The notes under the pieces are model-generated. The model had not been told where the DNA came from, made no database searches, and worked only from the letters and a program-made list of their open reading frames with translations. From Trichormus variabilis 0441 (GTDB lineage Bacteria > Cyanobacteriota > Cyanobacteriia > Cyanobacteriales > Nostocaceae): a stretch of 64,000 bases of DNA. Below are positions 27,834 to 37,572 of the stretch, piece by piece. The DNA lies in NCBI RefSeq assembly GCF_009856605.1, contig NZ_CP047242.1, forward strand, positions 1,486,001-1,550,000, written 5' to 3'. The first letter of the stretch is position 1. Every line of letters starts with the position of its first letter. The position numbers and the translations under genes are program-made.

Positions 27834-29450
27834 TTAACTATATCCATCCCAGGAATTGGGGAAGGTGTAATCAGAAAACAGGGGAAACTGTTTATTATTA
27901 ACGCGGGTTTCTTCGTCCAAAACTTTGACGACTTTGTTATATATATCTTCGGCTTGTTGGGGAGAATCACCAATGCTAGTTAGCCCCAATTTGCCAAACT
28001 GAGAAAGACAACCCATCAGATGAAACACCGTCCCGGTTTCCGTACAGCTATCAAAGTGCAATCTATGATGGGCGATGATATCCATTAAATCGTTGGGTAG
28101 CAATCCACGATAGCGGTCTTTTTGCAGGTTGTCTGTAGCAATGTAATACTTGGGGCGACCTTGCTGACTATAGAATAAACCAGTTGATAGTTCATAACGA
28201 CCGTTAGTCAATAATTTTAAGGTCATGAAAGGATGGGTTGTCCCACCTTTGCGGAGGTTAATTTCAATTGCTTGAATATCCCATTGACCGTTACCTTGGT
28301 CAACGGTGATAAAATCTACCCCAAATCTTTCTAAAGCTCCTTTTTGAGCCAGCTTTCTACCGACTTGTAACCCTAATTGTTGTAATTGCAAGCGATAGCG
28401 CTCATCAGCCGGGAAGCGACAACCCAAATAAATTTGACCATCTGGGCCGCCAAGAATTTGGTCGTGAGTCGAGAGAATTTCTACTTCACCTGTGGGGGTG
28501 ATCCGTCCTTGGACACTAGGCGATCGCTTATTTTCTCCTTCCACAAATGCTTCGACAATCGCCCCTAATTCGGTAATTCGTCCTGAAAAGTTCTGCCAAT
28601 TTTCTTGCTTGGCTTGAAAACGCAGAGAAGAAAAGCGATCGCTAATTGCTGCTACCCTTTCTGCTGTCGATGCTTGTCCTGGCGCAATATTCATAATTGG
28701 TTGCAAGTCTAGCAGGGCGTTTCCTTCTCCAGAAATCCCTTCATTTAATTTGACTACCATCCGTTTTAATGAAGGTTGGCGTTCCCACAAATCACTTGCT
28801 GCTACTGCTAAATCTTGATAGCGCCAAACCAGTTCACTCCCATCAGGATGAGGTACACCGCTTTCTGTAAAGATTTGCCGACTACCGCTTTTTGTCCCCC
28901 AAATCTGCAAATCTGGTGCAGCAGCATACAATGGTACATTTAATTTAAGTGATAATTCTGCTTCTAAATCTGTCGAGTTGTAGCAAATTATAAATGATTT
29001 TTCTAACCTCAAGGCTTGCCGAATTCTTTCCATTAAGCGGGGACGTTCTAAGATTTTTCGACTTAGAGGTTGAGGAGAAGAATCATAAGTCGAAAGCAGT
29101 AGCAAGCGATTACGCGCATGAGAAAATGGGATACCCGGCAGTAGTTGCAAATAATAATCAATAATGCTGGGATGCAATGGAATTGATGTTACATAAATCA
29201 ATCTTGTACGGGGATTTCGTAACCGCATCAAAGCAAAAAGTAATCTTTCTTCATAATGTTCGCAACCTTCAACTTTTTGAATTTCGCGTTGGTCAATACT
29301 TAAGGAAGGAATAACGACAATATCCGCTTCACCAGTATCAAATTGCTCGATAGTTTTCCAGCGATCGCGTAAAGTACATTGCAGACTACGAAACTGATCA
29401 ACTGATTCTAATTCTGTATGATTTAGCGTTACCATAGTCCCTGCCCCCAT
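27834..29450 (-). CDS. PGM1-related ATP-grasp peptide ligase-like protein
   Basis: 538 residues; an alternative ATG lies five codons in. The N-terminal third resembles the pre-ATP-grasp region of PGM1-type proteins (RLIYVTSIPLHPSIIDYYLQ, GIPFSHARNRLLLLS). The central part is ATP-grasp-like, with VVKLNEGISGEGNALL, QGRITPTGEVEILSTHDQIL and FITVDQGNGQWDIQAIEINLRKGGTTHPF supplying nucleotide- and metal-binding acidic residues. Family members join carboxylates to amines; substrate unknown. Its 3' end is 14 bp from the convergent DUF2887 gene. Confidence 0.8.
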   Translation of the reverse strand: MGAGTMVTLNHTELESVDQFRSLQCTLRDRWKTIEQFDTGEADIVVIPSLSIDQREIQKVEGCEHYEERLLFALMRLRNPRTRLIYVTSIPLHPSIIDYYLQLLPGIPFSHARNRLLLLSTYDSSPQPLSRKILERPRLMERIRQALRLEKSFIICYNSTDLEAELSLKLNVPLYAAAPDLQIWGTKSGSRQIFTESGVPHPDGSELVWRYQDLAVAASDLWERQPSLKRMVVKLNEGISGEGNALLDLQPIMNIAPGQASTAERVAAISDRFSSLRFQAKQENWQNFSGRITELGAIVEAFVEGENKRSPSVQGRITPTGEVEILSTHDQILGGPDGQIYLGCRFPADERYRLQLQQLGLQVGRKLAQKGALERFGVDFITVDQGNGQWDIQAIEINLRKGGTTHPFMTLKLLTNGRYELSTGLFYSQQGRPKYYIATDNLQKDRYRGLLPNDLMDIIAHHRLHFDSCTETGTVFHLMGCLSQFGKLGLTSIGDSPQQAEDIYNKVVKVLDEETRVNNKQFPLFSDYTFPNSWDGYS

Positions 29451-30006
29451 TTGCTCCCCAATACTGCCTGATTATTCTTATATATCCCAAAGAAAGTCAT
29501 ATATAGCTGTTATGCAATAGTTCTTGACTGTATCTACTGCCGTCATAGTAGATATGATTGACCTTGATTGGCTATGCCTCAAAAGTAGGAAAATTTCTGA
29601 TACTTAGCCAGTATTTTACATATTTAAGAATGCAGGAGTCAGTATCCAGAACCCAGGAAAATCATTAAGTCATCATCAATCTGATTTGATTAAAAGGATG
29701 AAGCTGGAATATCAAAGACTTAATTTATTTTGACTTAGGGATTATTGATGCTCAAGTATGGCAATAAGAATATCAAAATACTATCTATGCTGACTTCTAG
29801 ATGTTGAATACTTGATTACAACATCAAGTCCCTAAATACTACTGGAATTTAGGTGTAATTGTGCAAGCAATTAAGAATTATCCTCTTTCTAAATGTATAG
29901 AGATGTTGCACAAATGTGTGCAATTAAATGACTTGACACAATCCCTTCTAAAATAAAAAAACATTCTCTGAAAATTTATTACTATAGTTACTTGTATCGG
30001 GGGGAT
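29451..30006. other. Intergenic region before the phosphoribulokinase paralogue
   Basis: About 555 bp, AT-rich, no gene or repeat pair recognised. GGGGGAT at its right end is the ribosome site of the next gene. Confidence 0.4.
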
Positions 30007-30009
30007 ATG

Positions 30010-30948
30010 ATGAGCCGTCCAATAATTCTTGGTATTGTTGGTGATAGTGCTGCTGGTAAAACTACACTAACTAGGGGCATTGCTCAGGTACTGGGGCCAG
30101 AAAATGTTACACTCATATGCACAGATGATTACCATCGGTATGATCGCCAACAACGTGCAGAAATAGGAATTACAGCTCTCCACCCCGATTGTAACCATTT
30201 AGATATTATGCAGCAGCATCTATCGCTGCTACGCACAGGACAACCAATTCTTAAACCAGTTTATAGTCATAAAACCGGAAGTTTTGAGCCGCCCCAATAT
30301 ATAAAACCCAATAAATTCGTCATTATCGAGGGATTACTTGGTTATTCTACTCGCGCCGCCCGTGACTGTTACGATGTGAAAGTTTACCTCGCTCCTCCAG
30401 AGAACCTCCGTGCTAAATGGAAAGTGAAACGCGACACGCAAAAACGCGGCTACACTCCCGAACAAGTTTTAGCAGAATTAGAAAAGCGCGAACCAGATTC
30501 AGAGCAATTTATTCGCCCCCAAAGACAATGGTCTGATATTGTTGTCAGTTTCTATCCACCTCATGAGGATGGAGATGAAACCAACGGACATCTCAACGTG
30601 CGTTTAGTATTGCGTCCTACCATTCCCCACCCAGATTTTACTTCCATTATTAATTTGACTAATGGTAGTTCTGTGTCAGCTATTCGCCTGGGATTGGACA
30701 GAGATATGAGTAAACCAGTTGATGTGTTAGAAGTTGATGGTCACGCTACCTTAGAACAGGTAAATAAATTAGAGCATATTCTCTGTTCTGATATGCCTTA
30801 CTTAAGTAGTGTATGCGATCGCGAAAGTAACCCAGAATTGGGCAAGATTGCGGGGACAACTGGCGAAACACTACAAAGTTACCCCCTCGCCCTGACTCAG
30901 TTAATCATCACCTACCATATGCTCAAGGCAACGCAAATTTATCAGTAA
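30010..30948 (+). CDS. Phosphoribulokinase/uridine kinase family protein (PRK paralogue)
   Basis: 312 residues from MSRPIILGIVGDSAAGKTTL, with GGGGG five bases ahead; ATG 30007 is equally usable. P-loop GDSAAGKTT, YHRYDRQQRAEIGITALHPD, YSHKTGSFEPPQYIKPNKF and FVIIEGLLGYST follow the PRK pattern. The Calvin-cycle PRK of cyanobacteria has a Cys in the P-loop (GDSGCGKST) for thioredoxin/CP12 control; here it is Ala. This suggests a second PRK-like enzyme outside that control, or with another substrate. Function is inferred from family only. Confidence 0.82.
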   Translation: MSRPIILGIVGDSAAGKTTLTRGIAQVLGPENVTLICTDDYHRYDRQQRAEIGITALHPDCNHLDIMQQHLSLLRTGQPILKPVYSHKTGSFEPPQYIKPNKFVIIEGLLGYSTRAARDCYDVKVYLAPPENLRAKWKVKRDTQKRGYTPEQVLAELEKREPDSEQFIRPQRQWSDIVVSFYPPHEDGDETNGHLNVRLVLRPTIPHPDFTSIINLTNGSSVSAIRLGLDRDMSKPVDVLEVDGHATLEQVNKLEHILCSDMPYLSSVCDRESNPELGKIAGTTGETLQSYPLALTQLIITYHMLKATQIYQ

Positions 30949-31028
30949 AAATCAAGATGTCTATCAAACATAGATCCTTTGTACTATGCTAGTGTTACGA
31001 CTAGTCCGAAAAGACATATAGTATCTAA

Positions 31029-31817
31029 ATGTCAAGCACTCATACTGGTATCGAATGGACTGATAAAACCTGGAACCCAACTACTGGTTGCGACAAAGTA
31101 AGTCCGGGTTGTCGTTATTGCTATGCTGAAGCACTTACTGAGCGTTTTCCTCAGAGTTTTCCTACAGGTTTTAAGCTGAACCTACATCCAGAAAGATTGG
31201 AACAACCAAAGCGATGGCGTACTCCTAGCCGTATCTTTGTTAACTCAATGAGCGATTTATTTCATGAAGATGTGCCATTTTCATTTTTACAAGAAATTTT
31301 TAGCATTATGCGTGAAACTCCTTGGCATATCTATCAAATTTTGACAAAGCGAGAGGAAAACTTAGTAGATTTAGCGCCTAAACTCGAATGGACTGAAAAT
31401 ATATGGATGGGTGTATCCGTGGAAAGTCAACGATATACCTACAGGATAGATGCTCTAAGAAAAGTGCCAGCAGCAGTTCGATTTCTTTCATGTGAACCTT
31501 TACTGGAATCACTGAACTTAGATTTGCAAAATATCGATTGGGTTATTGTTGGTGGTGAATCTGGGTACAACCATCGACCTGTAAAACCAGAATGGATTCG
31601 AGAGATTTTGCAACAAACAAGAGAAGCAGAAGTTGCCTTTTTTTTCAAACAGTGGGGAGGGAAACATTCAAAAGCTGGTGGCAGAATGCTAGATGACCAT
31701 ACCTGGGAAGAGATGCCAAAGGCTTGGAGAAAGCACATTATCAAATGGCAGAAAAAATTTCATGGGCAACCAAAATTGCATGAGTTAGAGCAGAAATATC
31801 TAATGTCCACTAAATAA
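31029..31817 (+). CDS. DUF5131 (phage Gp37/Gp68-type) three-Cys-motif protein
   Basis: 262 residues. The N-terminus TGIEWTDKTWNPTTGCDKVS with C21-x6-C28-x2-C31 (GCDKVSPGCRYCYAEAL) is the defining three-cysteine motif, reminiscent of a radical-SAM-like cluster site. Further conserved text includes IFVNSMSDLFHEDVPF, WHIYQILTKREENL, IWMGVSVESQ and VIVGGESGYNHRPVKPEW. The partner gene tcmP starts 13 bp downstream, so the two form an operon. Such pairs are found on phages, plasmids and genomic islands; the reaction is not known to me. Confidence 0.85.
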   Translation: MSSTHTGIEWTDKTWNPTTGCDKVSPGCRYCYAEALTERFPQSFPTGFKLNLHPERLEQPKRWRTPSRIFVNSMSDLFHEDVPFSFLQEIFSIMRETPWHIYQILTKREENLVDLAPKLEWTENIWMGVSVESQRYTYRIDALRKVPAAVRFLSCEPLLESLNLDLQNIDWVIVGGESGYNHRPVKPEWIREILQQTREAEVAFFFKQWGGKHSKAGGRMLDDHTWEEMPKAWRKHIIKWQKKFHGQPKLHELEQKYLMSTK

Positions 31818-31830
31818 GAGAGAGTTCATA

Positions 31831-32703
31831 ATGAGTCGGCTGGGGAATGAAGGTGAGGACATCATAGGAATTTGGTCTGAGGAAAAATTAGATTTACTAG
31901 CAAAATATCTTAAGGCTTACTCCGTGATCATGAGTGAGCAAAAGAAAAGCTGGCTCAGAGCTTACTACTACATTGATGCTTTTGCTGGATCTATTAGGCC
32001 TAGAGCTAAAGAAGATGAGCAACGATATATTGATGGTTCACCTTTAAGGGCTTTACAGACAGAACCTCAATTTGATGGTTACTGGTTTATAGATATTTCA
32101 CCACGAAGAGTAGAGCGAGTTGAAAAACTTCGTGAAGAGTTTCCGCACTGTGCAATTGAGATAAGTCAAGGAAACTGTAATCAGGTTTTATGTAACGAAA
32201 TTATTCCTCGAATTCCTTATCAATCAAAGACACGGGCATTTGTCTTTTTAGATCCTTACGGGCTGCAAATTGATTGGGATACAGTTAGGGAATTAGCAAA
32301 TACTAGAACTTGTGACATCTTTGTCAATTTCTCTGTTATGGGCGTTACTCGTTTGCTGCCTAGAGATCAATCTCCAGACCCAGAAGTAATAGAGCAATTG
32401 AACAAGGTGATGGGTAGTACCGATTGGATTAATCAGATATATCAACCACCTGTTCAACTAAGTTTATTTCCAGAACAAGAACCAGCCTTAAGTCGTGAAA
32501 CTATCAAAGCTGAATGGTTGGCAAGTTTGTATACAAAGCAACTGAGTTCACTTTTTCCCCACGTTAGTAAACCAGTTCTCATGAAAAACTCAACTAATTC
32601 AGTGCTTTATGCTTTGTGTTTAGCAAGTCATAATCCGACAGCAATTAACATTACGAATGATATTTTCGCTCGGTATGAACGTTTAAAAAAATTTGGCAGC
32701 TAG
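31831..32703 (+). CDS. tcmP: Three-Cys-motif partner protein
   Basis: 290 residues. YYYIDAFAGS near residue 50, the FIDISPRRVERVEKLREEF acidic segment, and AFVFLDPYGLQIDWDTV match the TcmP family, which has a methyltransferase-like Rossmann layout (motif I-like DAFAG, motif IV-like DPYG). The name reflects co-occurrence with the three-Cys-motif protein encoded immediately upstream. Ribosome site GAGAGAG precedes the ATG. The pair looks like a compact accessory cassette inserted between the PRK paralogue and radC. Confidence 0.82.
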   Translation: MSRLGNEGEDIIGIWSEEKLDLLAKYLKAYSVIMSEQKKSWLRAYYYIDAFAGSIRPRAKEDEQRYIDGSPLRALQTEPQFDGYWFIDISPRRVERVEKLREEFPHCAIEISQGNCNQVLCNEIIPRIPYQSKTRAFVFLDPYGLQIDWDTVRELANTRTCDIFVNFSVMGVTRLLPRDQSPDPEVIEQLNKVMGSTDWINQIYQPPVQLSLFPEQEPALSRETIKAEWLASLYTKQLSSLFPHVSKPVLMKNSTNSVLYALCLASHNPTAINITNDIFARYERLKKFGS

Positions 32704-32814
32704 TACATAACATATTAAAAATTAAAAATTTTCTCAAGCTAGGGTAATTGTGAACGTAAACAAGGGATAACTAAAGATAGTTGCATCTATAGTGACTATT
32801 GTCCCAGTTATCCT

Positions 32815-33546
32815 ATGACTTACTGCCTGAGAATTGCCGATATACCCACAAATGAGCGTCCCCGTGAACGGTTAATGACACACGGGCCAAAAGTTTTAGC
32901 CACAGCCGAATTAATCGCAATTCTTTTAGGCACTGGTCAAGGGCCTGGCAAACTCTCAGCCGTTGGTTTAGGGCAATATCTGTTGCAGGAGTTGGGTAAA
33001 AATCAGCGTGACCCATTGGCAGTTCTGCGAGAAGTTACTCCGGCTGAGTTAATGCAAATCCCCGGAATTGGACCAGCAAAGGCCACAAGTATATTAGCGG
33101 CGGTTGAATTGGGTAAACGCACCTTTCAATTCCGTCCCTTAGATAAAACACCAATTGATAGTCCCGTGGCTGCGGTGGCGGCGCTGAGTCAAGATTTGAT
33201 GTGGCAGAATCAAGAACGCTTTGCCGTATTACTATTAGATGTCAAAAATCGTTTACTGGGAACACAGGTAATTACCATTGGCACAGCTACAGAAACTTTA
33301 GCTTCTCCGCGCGAAATTTTTCGGGAAATCATCCGTCAAGGTGCAACACGTACTATCGTTGCCCATAATCACCCTTCCGGTAACGTGGAACCCAGCCCAG
33401 AAGATATAGAGTTGACGCGCCAATTATTAGCAGGAGCGCAACTTTTAGGGATTCCCTTGTTAGATCATTTGATTTTGGGCAATGGTAATCATCAAAGTTT
33501 ACGGGAAGTTACCACCTTGTGGAACGACTATCCTCAAGGTGATTAA
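32815..33546 (+). CDS. radC: RadC family JAB/MPN-domain protein
   Basis: 243 residues. The N-terminal helix-hairpin-helix-like part contains [21 protein letters not shown]. The C-terminal JAMM metal site is [18 protein letters not shown] with an upstream Glu in [10 protein letters not shown]. RadC was named for DNA repair, but its biochemical role is unsettled. It is chromosomal core in most bacteria and also occurs in mobile elements. Convergent with the WD40 gene. Confidence 0.93.
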   Translation: MTYCLRIADIPTNERPRERLMTHGPKVLATAELIAILLGTGQGPGKLSAVGLGQYLLQELGKNQRDPLAVLREVTPAELMQIPGIGPAKATSILAAVELGKRTFQFRPLDKTPIDSPVAAVAALSQDLMWQNQERFAVLLLDVKNRLLGTQVITIGTATETLASPREIFREIIRQGATRTIVAHNHPSGNVEPSPEDIELTRQLLAGAQLLGIPLLDHLILGNGNHQSLREVTTLWNDYPQGD

Positions 33547-33595
33547 ATGCAAAAATCAAATAGATGTCGTAATGATGATTTTTAAGTTTGAATTG

Positions 33596-34636
33596 TTACT
33601 TACGAACTGTAACTGGTGGATTACCCCAAATACTAATTCTGCCGTCAAATCCTCCACTGGCAAGAGTTTTACCATCTGGACTAAAAGCGATCGCACTTAC
33701 CCAATCACTATGCCCAATCAGTGTATTTAATAACTCACCAGTCGATAAATCCCAGAGTTTAATTCCATCTCTACCAGCACTAGCCAGAGTTTTACCATCG
33801 CGGTTAATAGCGATCGCATTTACCCAATTATTATGACCTGTGAGAGTGCGGCTGAGTTTTTCGGATGGGATATGCCAAACTTTAATAGTGCGATCGCTAC
33901 TGCAACTAATTAAATTTTGTCCATCTGGTGTAAAGACAATATCCGTAACTGTACCAGAATGGGCTGTAAATTCCCGAATTAATTTACCTGTACTTAAATT
34001 CCACAGTTTAATTACACCTTTTGTGTCACCGCTAGCCAGAGTTTGACCGTCAGAACTCATTGCCAGGGCATCAATTCTATTATCAAAGCGCACTAAAGTA
34101 GATAATGGGCGTTGTTGGAGCAAATCCCACACCCGAATCCCATCTAAAGCACCACTAACAAGAACCTTACCATCTGAAGATACAGCTAAGGACATGACAC
34201 TAGCGGTATGTCCTACAAATGAGCGTGTAAATTGATTATTTTTAAGATTCCACAGATTAATAATATTGTCACTGCCAGAACTGGCTAAAGTTTGTCCATC
34301 AGGGGAAATCACTAAAGACTCCACCGCATTTTTTTGCGCTTTGTTGATGGTTCCTACTCTTTTACCAGTTGTTGAGTTCCACAGCCGAATAATGCCATCA
34401 TTATAAGCCCCTCCACTGAAGATAGTCCGACTATCTGGGCTAAAAGTTAAAGATTTTACCCTCCCTGAATGGGCGTTGAGGCTGTGCAGGAGTCTAGGAT
34501 TGGTAAATCCTGTTGTTGGTTCTGGGTTGGGTGTAACTTGCACCGTATCCGCCGCATTTACCCTTAGCCCTGACCCTAGATTCACAGGCAGAGCCACAAC
34601 CCCCATAAATAGTAATATCAAGTATGGCCGTACCAT
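33596..34636 (-). CDS. Secreted seven-bladed WD40-repeat protein
   Basis: 346 residues from MVRPYLILLFMGVVALPVNL, an evident signal peptide; GGAGGGA lies eight bases upstream. Seven WD40 repeats follow with regular GH...SPDG..LASG..D..I.LW spacing, enough for one closed beta-propeller. It is probably periplasmic and a protein-interaction platform; partners are unknown. Confidence 0.92.
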   Translation of the reverse strand: MVRPYLILLFMGVVALPVNLGSGLRVNAADTVQVTPNPEPTTGFTNPRLLHSLNAHSGRVKSLTFSPDSRTIFSGGAYNDGIIRLWNSTTGKRVGTINKAQKNAVESLVISPDGQTLASSGSDNIINLWNLKNNQFTRSFVGHTASVMSLAVSSDGKVLVSGALDGIRVWDLLQQRPLSTLVRFDNRIDALAMSSDGQTLASGDTKGVIKLWNLSTGKLIREFTAHSGTVTDIVFTPDGQNLISCSSDRTIKVWHIPSEKLSRTLTGHNNWVNAIAINRDGKTLASAGRDGIKLWDLSTGELLNTLIGHSDWVSAIAFSPDGKTLASGGFDGRISIWGNPPVTVRK

Positions 34637-34749
34637 GAAGTACGTCCCTCCTGTTCGCTTGCTCCTCACTGTTTTTCCTCACCTGGCTTAAATACACCTA
34701 ATCAAATACTAGTCAAGTGCAGACTCAACACTTATTAACTCAGTATTCC

Positions 34750-35046
34750 CTAATACGGTGGTTTTTTCTTCTGCACACTCAGCATCGGCAGAGTCGGACT
34801 AGACGAGCGAGGGGGCAAGTAATGTTGTACTACAGGCTCTTCTATAACAGGAGAGCGCTGCTGACTACTACGCCACAACTTAAAAGCGAGGCTGACACCT
34901 GCTGTTCCCAAACCAACAGCAAATAATGACCAGCTATCATCTAACCCACCAATTAGCGCATCTACCACACCCATTGTGATTAACACACTAATGACTGGTT
35001 CCTTTCTGTAGGCTGACTTCAAAAAACGAGGTAATACAACGTTCAT
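34750..35046 (-). CDS. Small membrane protein, unknown function
   Basis: 98 residues from MNVVLPRFLKSAYRKEPVIS. One or two hydrophobic segments (VISVLITMGVVDALIGGL, LFAVGLGTAGVSLAF) are followed by a basic, Pro/Ser-rich cytoplasmic-type tail. I recognise no domain, but the pattern is common among conserved cyanobacterial proteins. Confidence 0.7.
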   Translation of the reverse strand: MNVVLPRFLKSAYRKEPVISVLITMGVVDALIGGLDDSWSLFAVGLGTAGVSLAFKLWRSSQQRSPVIEEPVVQHYLPPRSSSPTLPMLSVQKKKPPY

Positions 35047-35382
35047 CACAGCTTGGTTTGTCCAGATAACCTTTTGTGTAAATTTACCAAGAATACCTTA
35101 CCGGAGAATTACTATCCTGAATCAAAGGCATCTTTAAGTAAAGATTATAATTTTTTCAGTGGGGTTTCCGTGTAGTAATTCACTCCCTTACATGAAGACT
35201 TGGCAAGTTTTAAGATATTACTAACACTCTTCGGTGTGCCTCATAGTTATATCAGGCAAGTTGTCTGAGGTAGTTCACTATAAGTTAATAAAGTCAAAAC
35301 CAGCTAGATACTCCAGCTGGCTCTAACTCTGCTAATTACTAGCTTACAACTTTAACATTGGTTTCAGTCGGGTAGGAGGTAA

Positions 35383-35641
35383 GGGACTTCCAACTAAAAA
35401 AATATCCAATCGCTTTGGTGAGTAGAGAGAAGCAGGGGGAGAAAGAATCTTCTCATCGTCTTTGCTATCAATATTACGCTTTGTGCAACTTTTTCTCAAA
35501 CCTAACCCCCAACCCCTTCCCTGCGAGGGAAGGGGAGTAAGATTCAAAGCCTCTCTCCGCTTCGGGGAGAGGTTTGGAGAGGGGTTTCAAAAATAAGTCG
35601 CACATCGCTTAATATTGGATAATTTATTTTCTGGAAGTCCC
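35383..35641. mobile_element. MITE-like element, GGGACTTCC family (copy 1)
   Basis: 259 bp. The left end GGGACTTCCAACTAAAAA and the reverse complement of the right end GGGACTTCCAGAAAATAAAT form imperfect terminal inverted repeats of about 28 bp. TAA flanks both ends (35380-35382 and 35642-35644), consistent with a 3-bp target duplication. The interior carries the dispersed palindrome CCTCTCC...GGAGAGG. No transposase. Confidence 0.78.
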
Positions 35642-35712
35642 TAAGAGATAGGGGGTAGAGAGAGGAAAAAATTCTAGCTCTCCACTCACGACTCAGAACT
35701 CCCCACTCCACA

Positions 35713-35883
35713 TTACTTAAGTCCGAGCCAGGACAAGACACCTTGATTGGTGGCATATTCAATGACTACCATCAAAAGAAAACCAATCATTGCAGCGCGA
35801 CCATTCAAGCGTTCTGCATATTCATTGAAGCCAAATTTTGGCTCTTCTAGCTTGGGTGTGACTGTTGGCTGTGTTTGGGACAT
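35713..35883 (-). CDS. High-light-inducible protein (Hlip/SCP)
   Basis: 56 residues starting MSQTQPTVTPKLEEPKFGFN. One membrane helix carries the chlorophyll-binding signature ERLNGRAAMIGF (ExxNGRxAMxGF). Hlips protect photosystem assembly intermediates and bind chlorophyll and carotenoid under light stress. A GAGGTTTTTC purine patch precedes the start. It lies between a MITE-like element and the divergent ald gene. Confidence 0.93.
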   Translation of the reverse strand: MSQTQPTVTPKLEEPKFGFNEYAERLNGRAAMIGFLLMVVIEYATNQGVLSWLGLK

Positions 35884-36191
35884 TTTGAAAAACCTCTTTT
35901 CGGCAAACGGGACTTAATAACGAGTTTTGAGCTAATTGCAAGGCGAAAACGCCAAGGTTAAGTCGAAAAATCCAGTAGCTCCTATTTCGGAAGCCACGCA
36001 ATGATTTTTTAACAAATTGTAATTAATCTTTATATATTGTAGAAGCACTGGGGCAATAGTCAAGGGTAAGAGTTTGCGGCTTAGATATTGGGATTGGGCA
36101 AACTAATGTTGTAGATAGATATCCACAATACGGAAGTGTCAGTCTGATACTGGCAGGCTAAATTAAACAAAAAATTTATCAGAGGCGTTAA
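35884..36191. promoter_or_regulatory. Divergent upstream region of the Hlip gene and ald
   Basis: About 308 bp that must hold both promoters. It includes a short palindrome GGCGAAAACGCC near 35942. No specific regulator site was recognised. Confidence 0.4.
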
Positions 36192-37280
36192 ATGGAAATC
36201 GGTGTTCCTAAAGAAACTAAAGATCAAGAATTTCGGGTGGGCTTAAGTCCTTCTAGCGTGCGGGTGTTGAAGGAAAATGGTCATAGTATCTTTGTTCAGA
36301 CTCAAGCTGGTAGCGGTGCTGGGTTTACAGATGATGAATATCGCAGTGTAGGAGCGGATATTGTCCCTACAGCAGAGGCAGTTTGGAGTCGAGAGTTAGT
36401 AGTCAAAGTTAAAGAACCACTGACGAGTGAGTACAACTTTTTACAAAAAGGGCAGATATTGTTTACTTATCTGCATTTAGCGGCCGATCGCAAATTAACA
36501 GAGCATTTAATTGATTCTGGCATTTGTGCGATCGCTTACGAAACCGTAGAACAACCAGGCGCTAACAGACTACCACTACTGACCCCCATGAGCATTATTG
36601 CCGGTCGGTTAGCAGTACAATTTGGCGCACGCTATTTAGAACGCCAACAAGGTGGTAGAGGTGTACTGCTGGGTGGTGTCCCTGGAGTTAAACCAGGAAA
36701 AGTAGTGATTCTCGGCGGTGGTGTAGTTGGTACGGAAGCTGCCAGAATTGCTGTAGGTATGGGTGCAGCCGTACAAATATTAGATGTAAATGTTGAACGT
36801 TTATCTTATTTAGAAACTTTGTTTGGTTCTAGAGTTGAATTACTTTACAGCAGTTCTGCCCATATCGAAGCCGCAGTTAAAGAAGCAGATTTACTTGTTG
36901 GTGCTGTTTTGGTACTAGGACGCAGAGCGCCAATTCTAGTATCTCGTGAATTAGTTAAACAAATGCACCCAGGTTCGGTAATAGTTGATGTGGCTGTAGA
37001 TCAAGGTGGTTGTGTGGAAACACTGCACGCCACATCCCACACTAACCCAATCTACATTGAAGAGGGCGTAGTGCATTATGGCGTTCCTAATATGCCAGGT
37101 GCAGTACCTTGGACAGCCACTCAAGCACTTAACAATAGTACATTACCTTACGTTGTACAGTTGGCAAATCAAGGACTCAAAGCGCTGGAAGTGAATCAAG
37201 CACTGGCCAAGGGTTTAAATGTGCAGAATCATCGCCTTGTACACCCAGCTGTACAAGAGGTTTTTCCTGATTTAACGTGA
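36192..37280 (+). CDS. ald: Alanine dehydrogenase
   Basis: 362 residues. It catalyses NAD-dependent interconversion of L-alanine and pyruvate plus ammonium; in Anabaena it is linked to alanine breakdown in diazotrophic filaments. Seen: [20 protein letters not shown], catalytic Lys/His regions ([16 protein letters not shown]), the Rossmann motif [34 protein letters not shown], and [20 protein letters not shown]. Full length, no anomalies. Followed by hairpin-rich repeats that may end transcription. Confidence 0.97.
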   Translation: MEIGVPKETKDQEFRVGLSPSSVRVLKENGHSIFVQTQAGSGAGFTDDEYRSVGADIVPTAEAVWSRELVVKVKEPLTSEYNFLQKGQILFTYLHLAADRKLTEHLIDSGICAIAYETVEQPGANRLPLLTPMSIIAGRLAVQFGARYLERQQGGRGVLLGGVPGVKPGKVVILGGGVVGTEAARIAVGMGAAVQILDVNVERLSYLETLFGSRVELLYSSSAHIEAAVKEADLLVGAVLVLGRRAPILVSRELVKQMHPGSVIVDVAVDQGGCVETLHATSHTNPIYIEEGVVHYGVPNMPGAVPWTATQALNNSTLPYVVQLANQGLKALEVNQALAKGLNVQNHRLVHPAVQEVFPDLT

Positions 37281-37284
37281 GTTC

Positions 37285-37475
37285 TATAAATTTGGAAGAA
37301 CCCCTCTCCATAGCTTGCTTCCCGCAGGGTACCTCTCCCCGACGCGGGGAGAGGCTTTAAAACGTCAATATGTCATGGTCTTTACTCCCCTCTCCGCGTC
37401 GGAGCGAAAAGTCTGAGCGCCGGCTTCCGGCGCTCAGAACTTTTCAAGAGAGAGGGGTTGGGGGAGAGGTCAAAA
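37285..37475. repeat. Nested palindromic repeats downstream of ald
   Basis: CCTCTCCCC-GACGC-GGGGAGAGG at 37332-37354 is one hairpin. A second, 40-bp palindrome at 37406-37445 (GAAAAGT, CTGAGCGCCGG and complements) splits a CTCTCC...GAGAGG repeat, which looks like one repeat inserted into another. Confidence 0.75.
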
Positions 37476-37572
37476 AAGACTTGTTGAACTCACGTTGATT
37501 TAGGGTAATTGGTAATTGAGAATAAATTTCTTGCCATTACCCATTACCCATTCCCCATTACCAATTTACGTT

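Noticed and set aside
35344..35762. Two minus-strand frames around the GGGACTTCC element
   Set aside because: They read through inverted repeats and the Hlip gene in another frame; no protein features.
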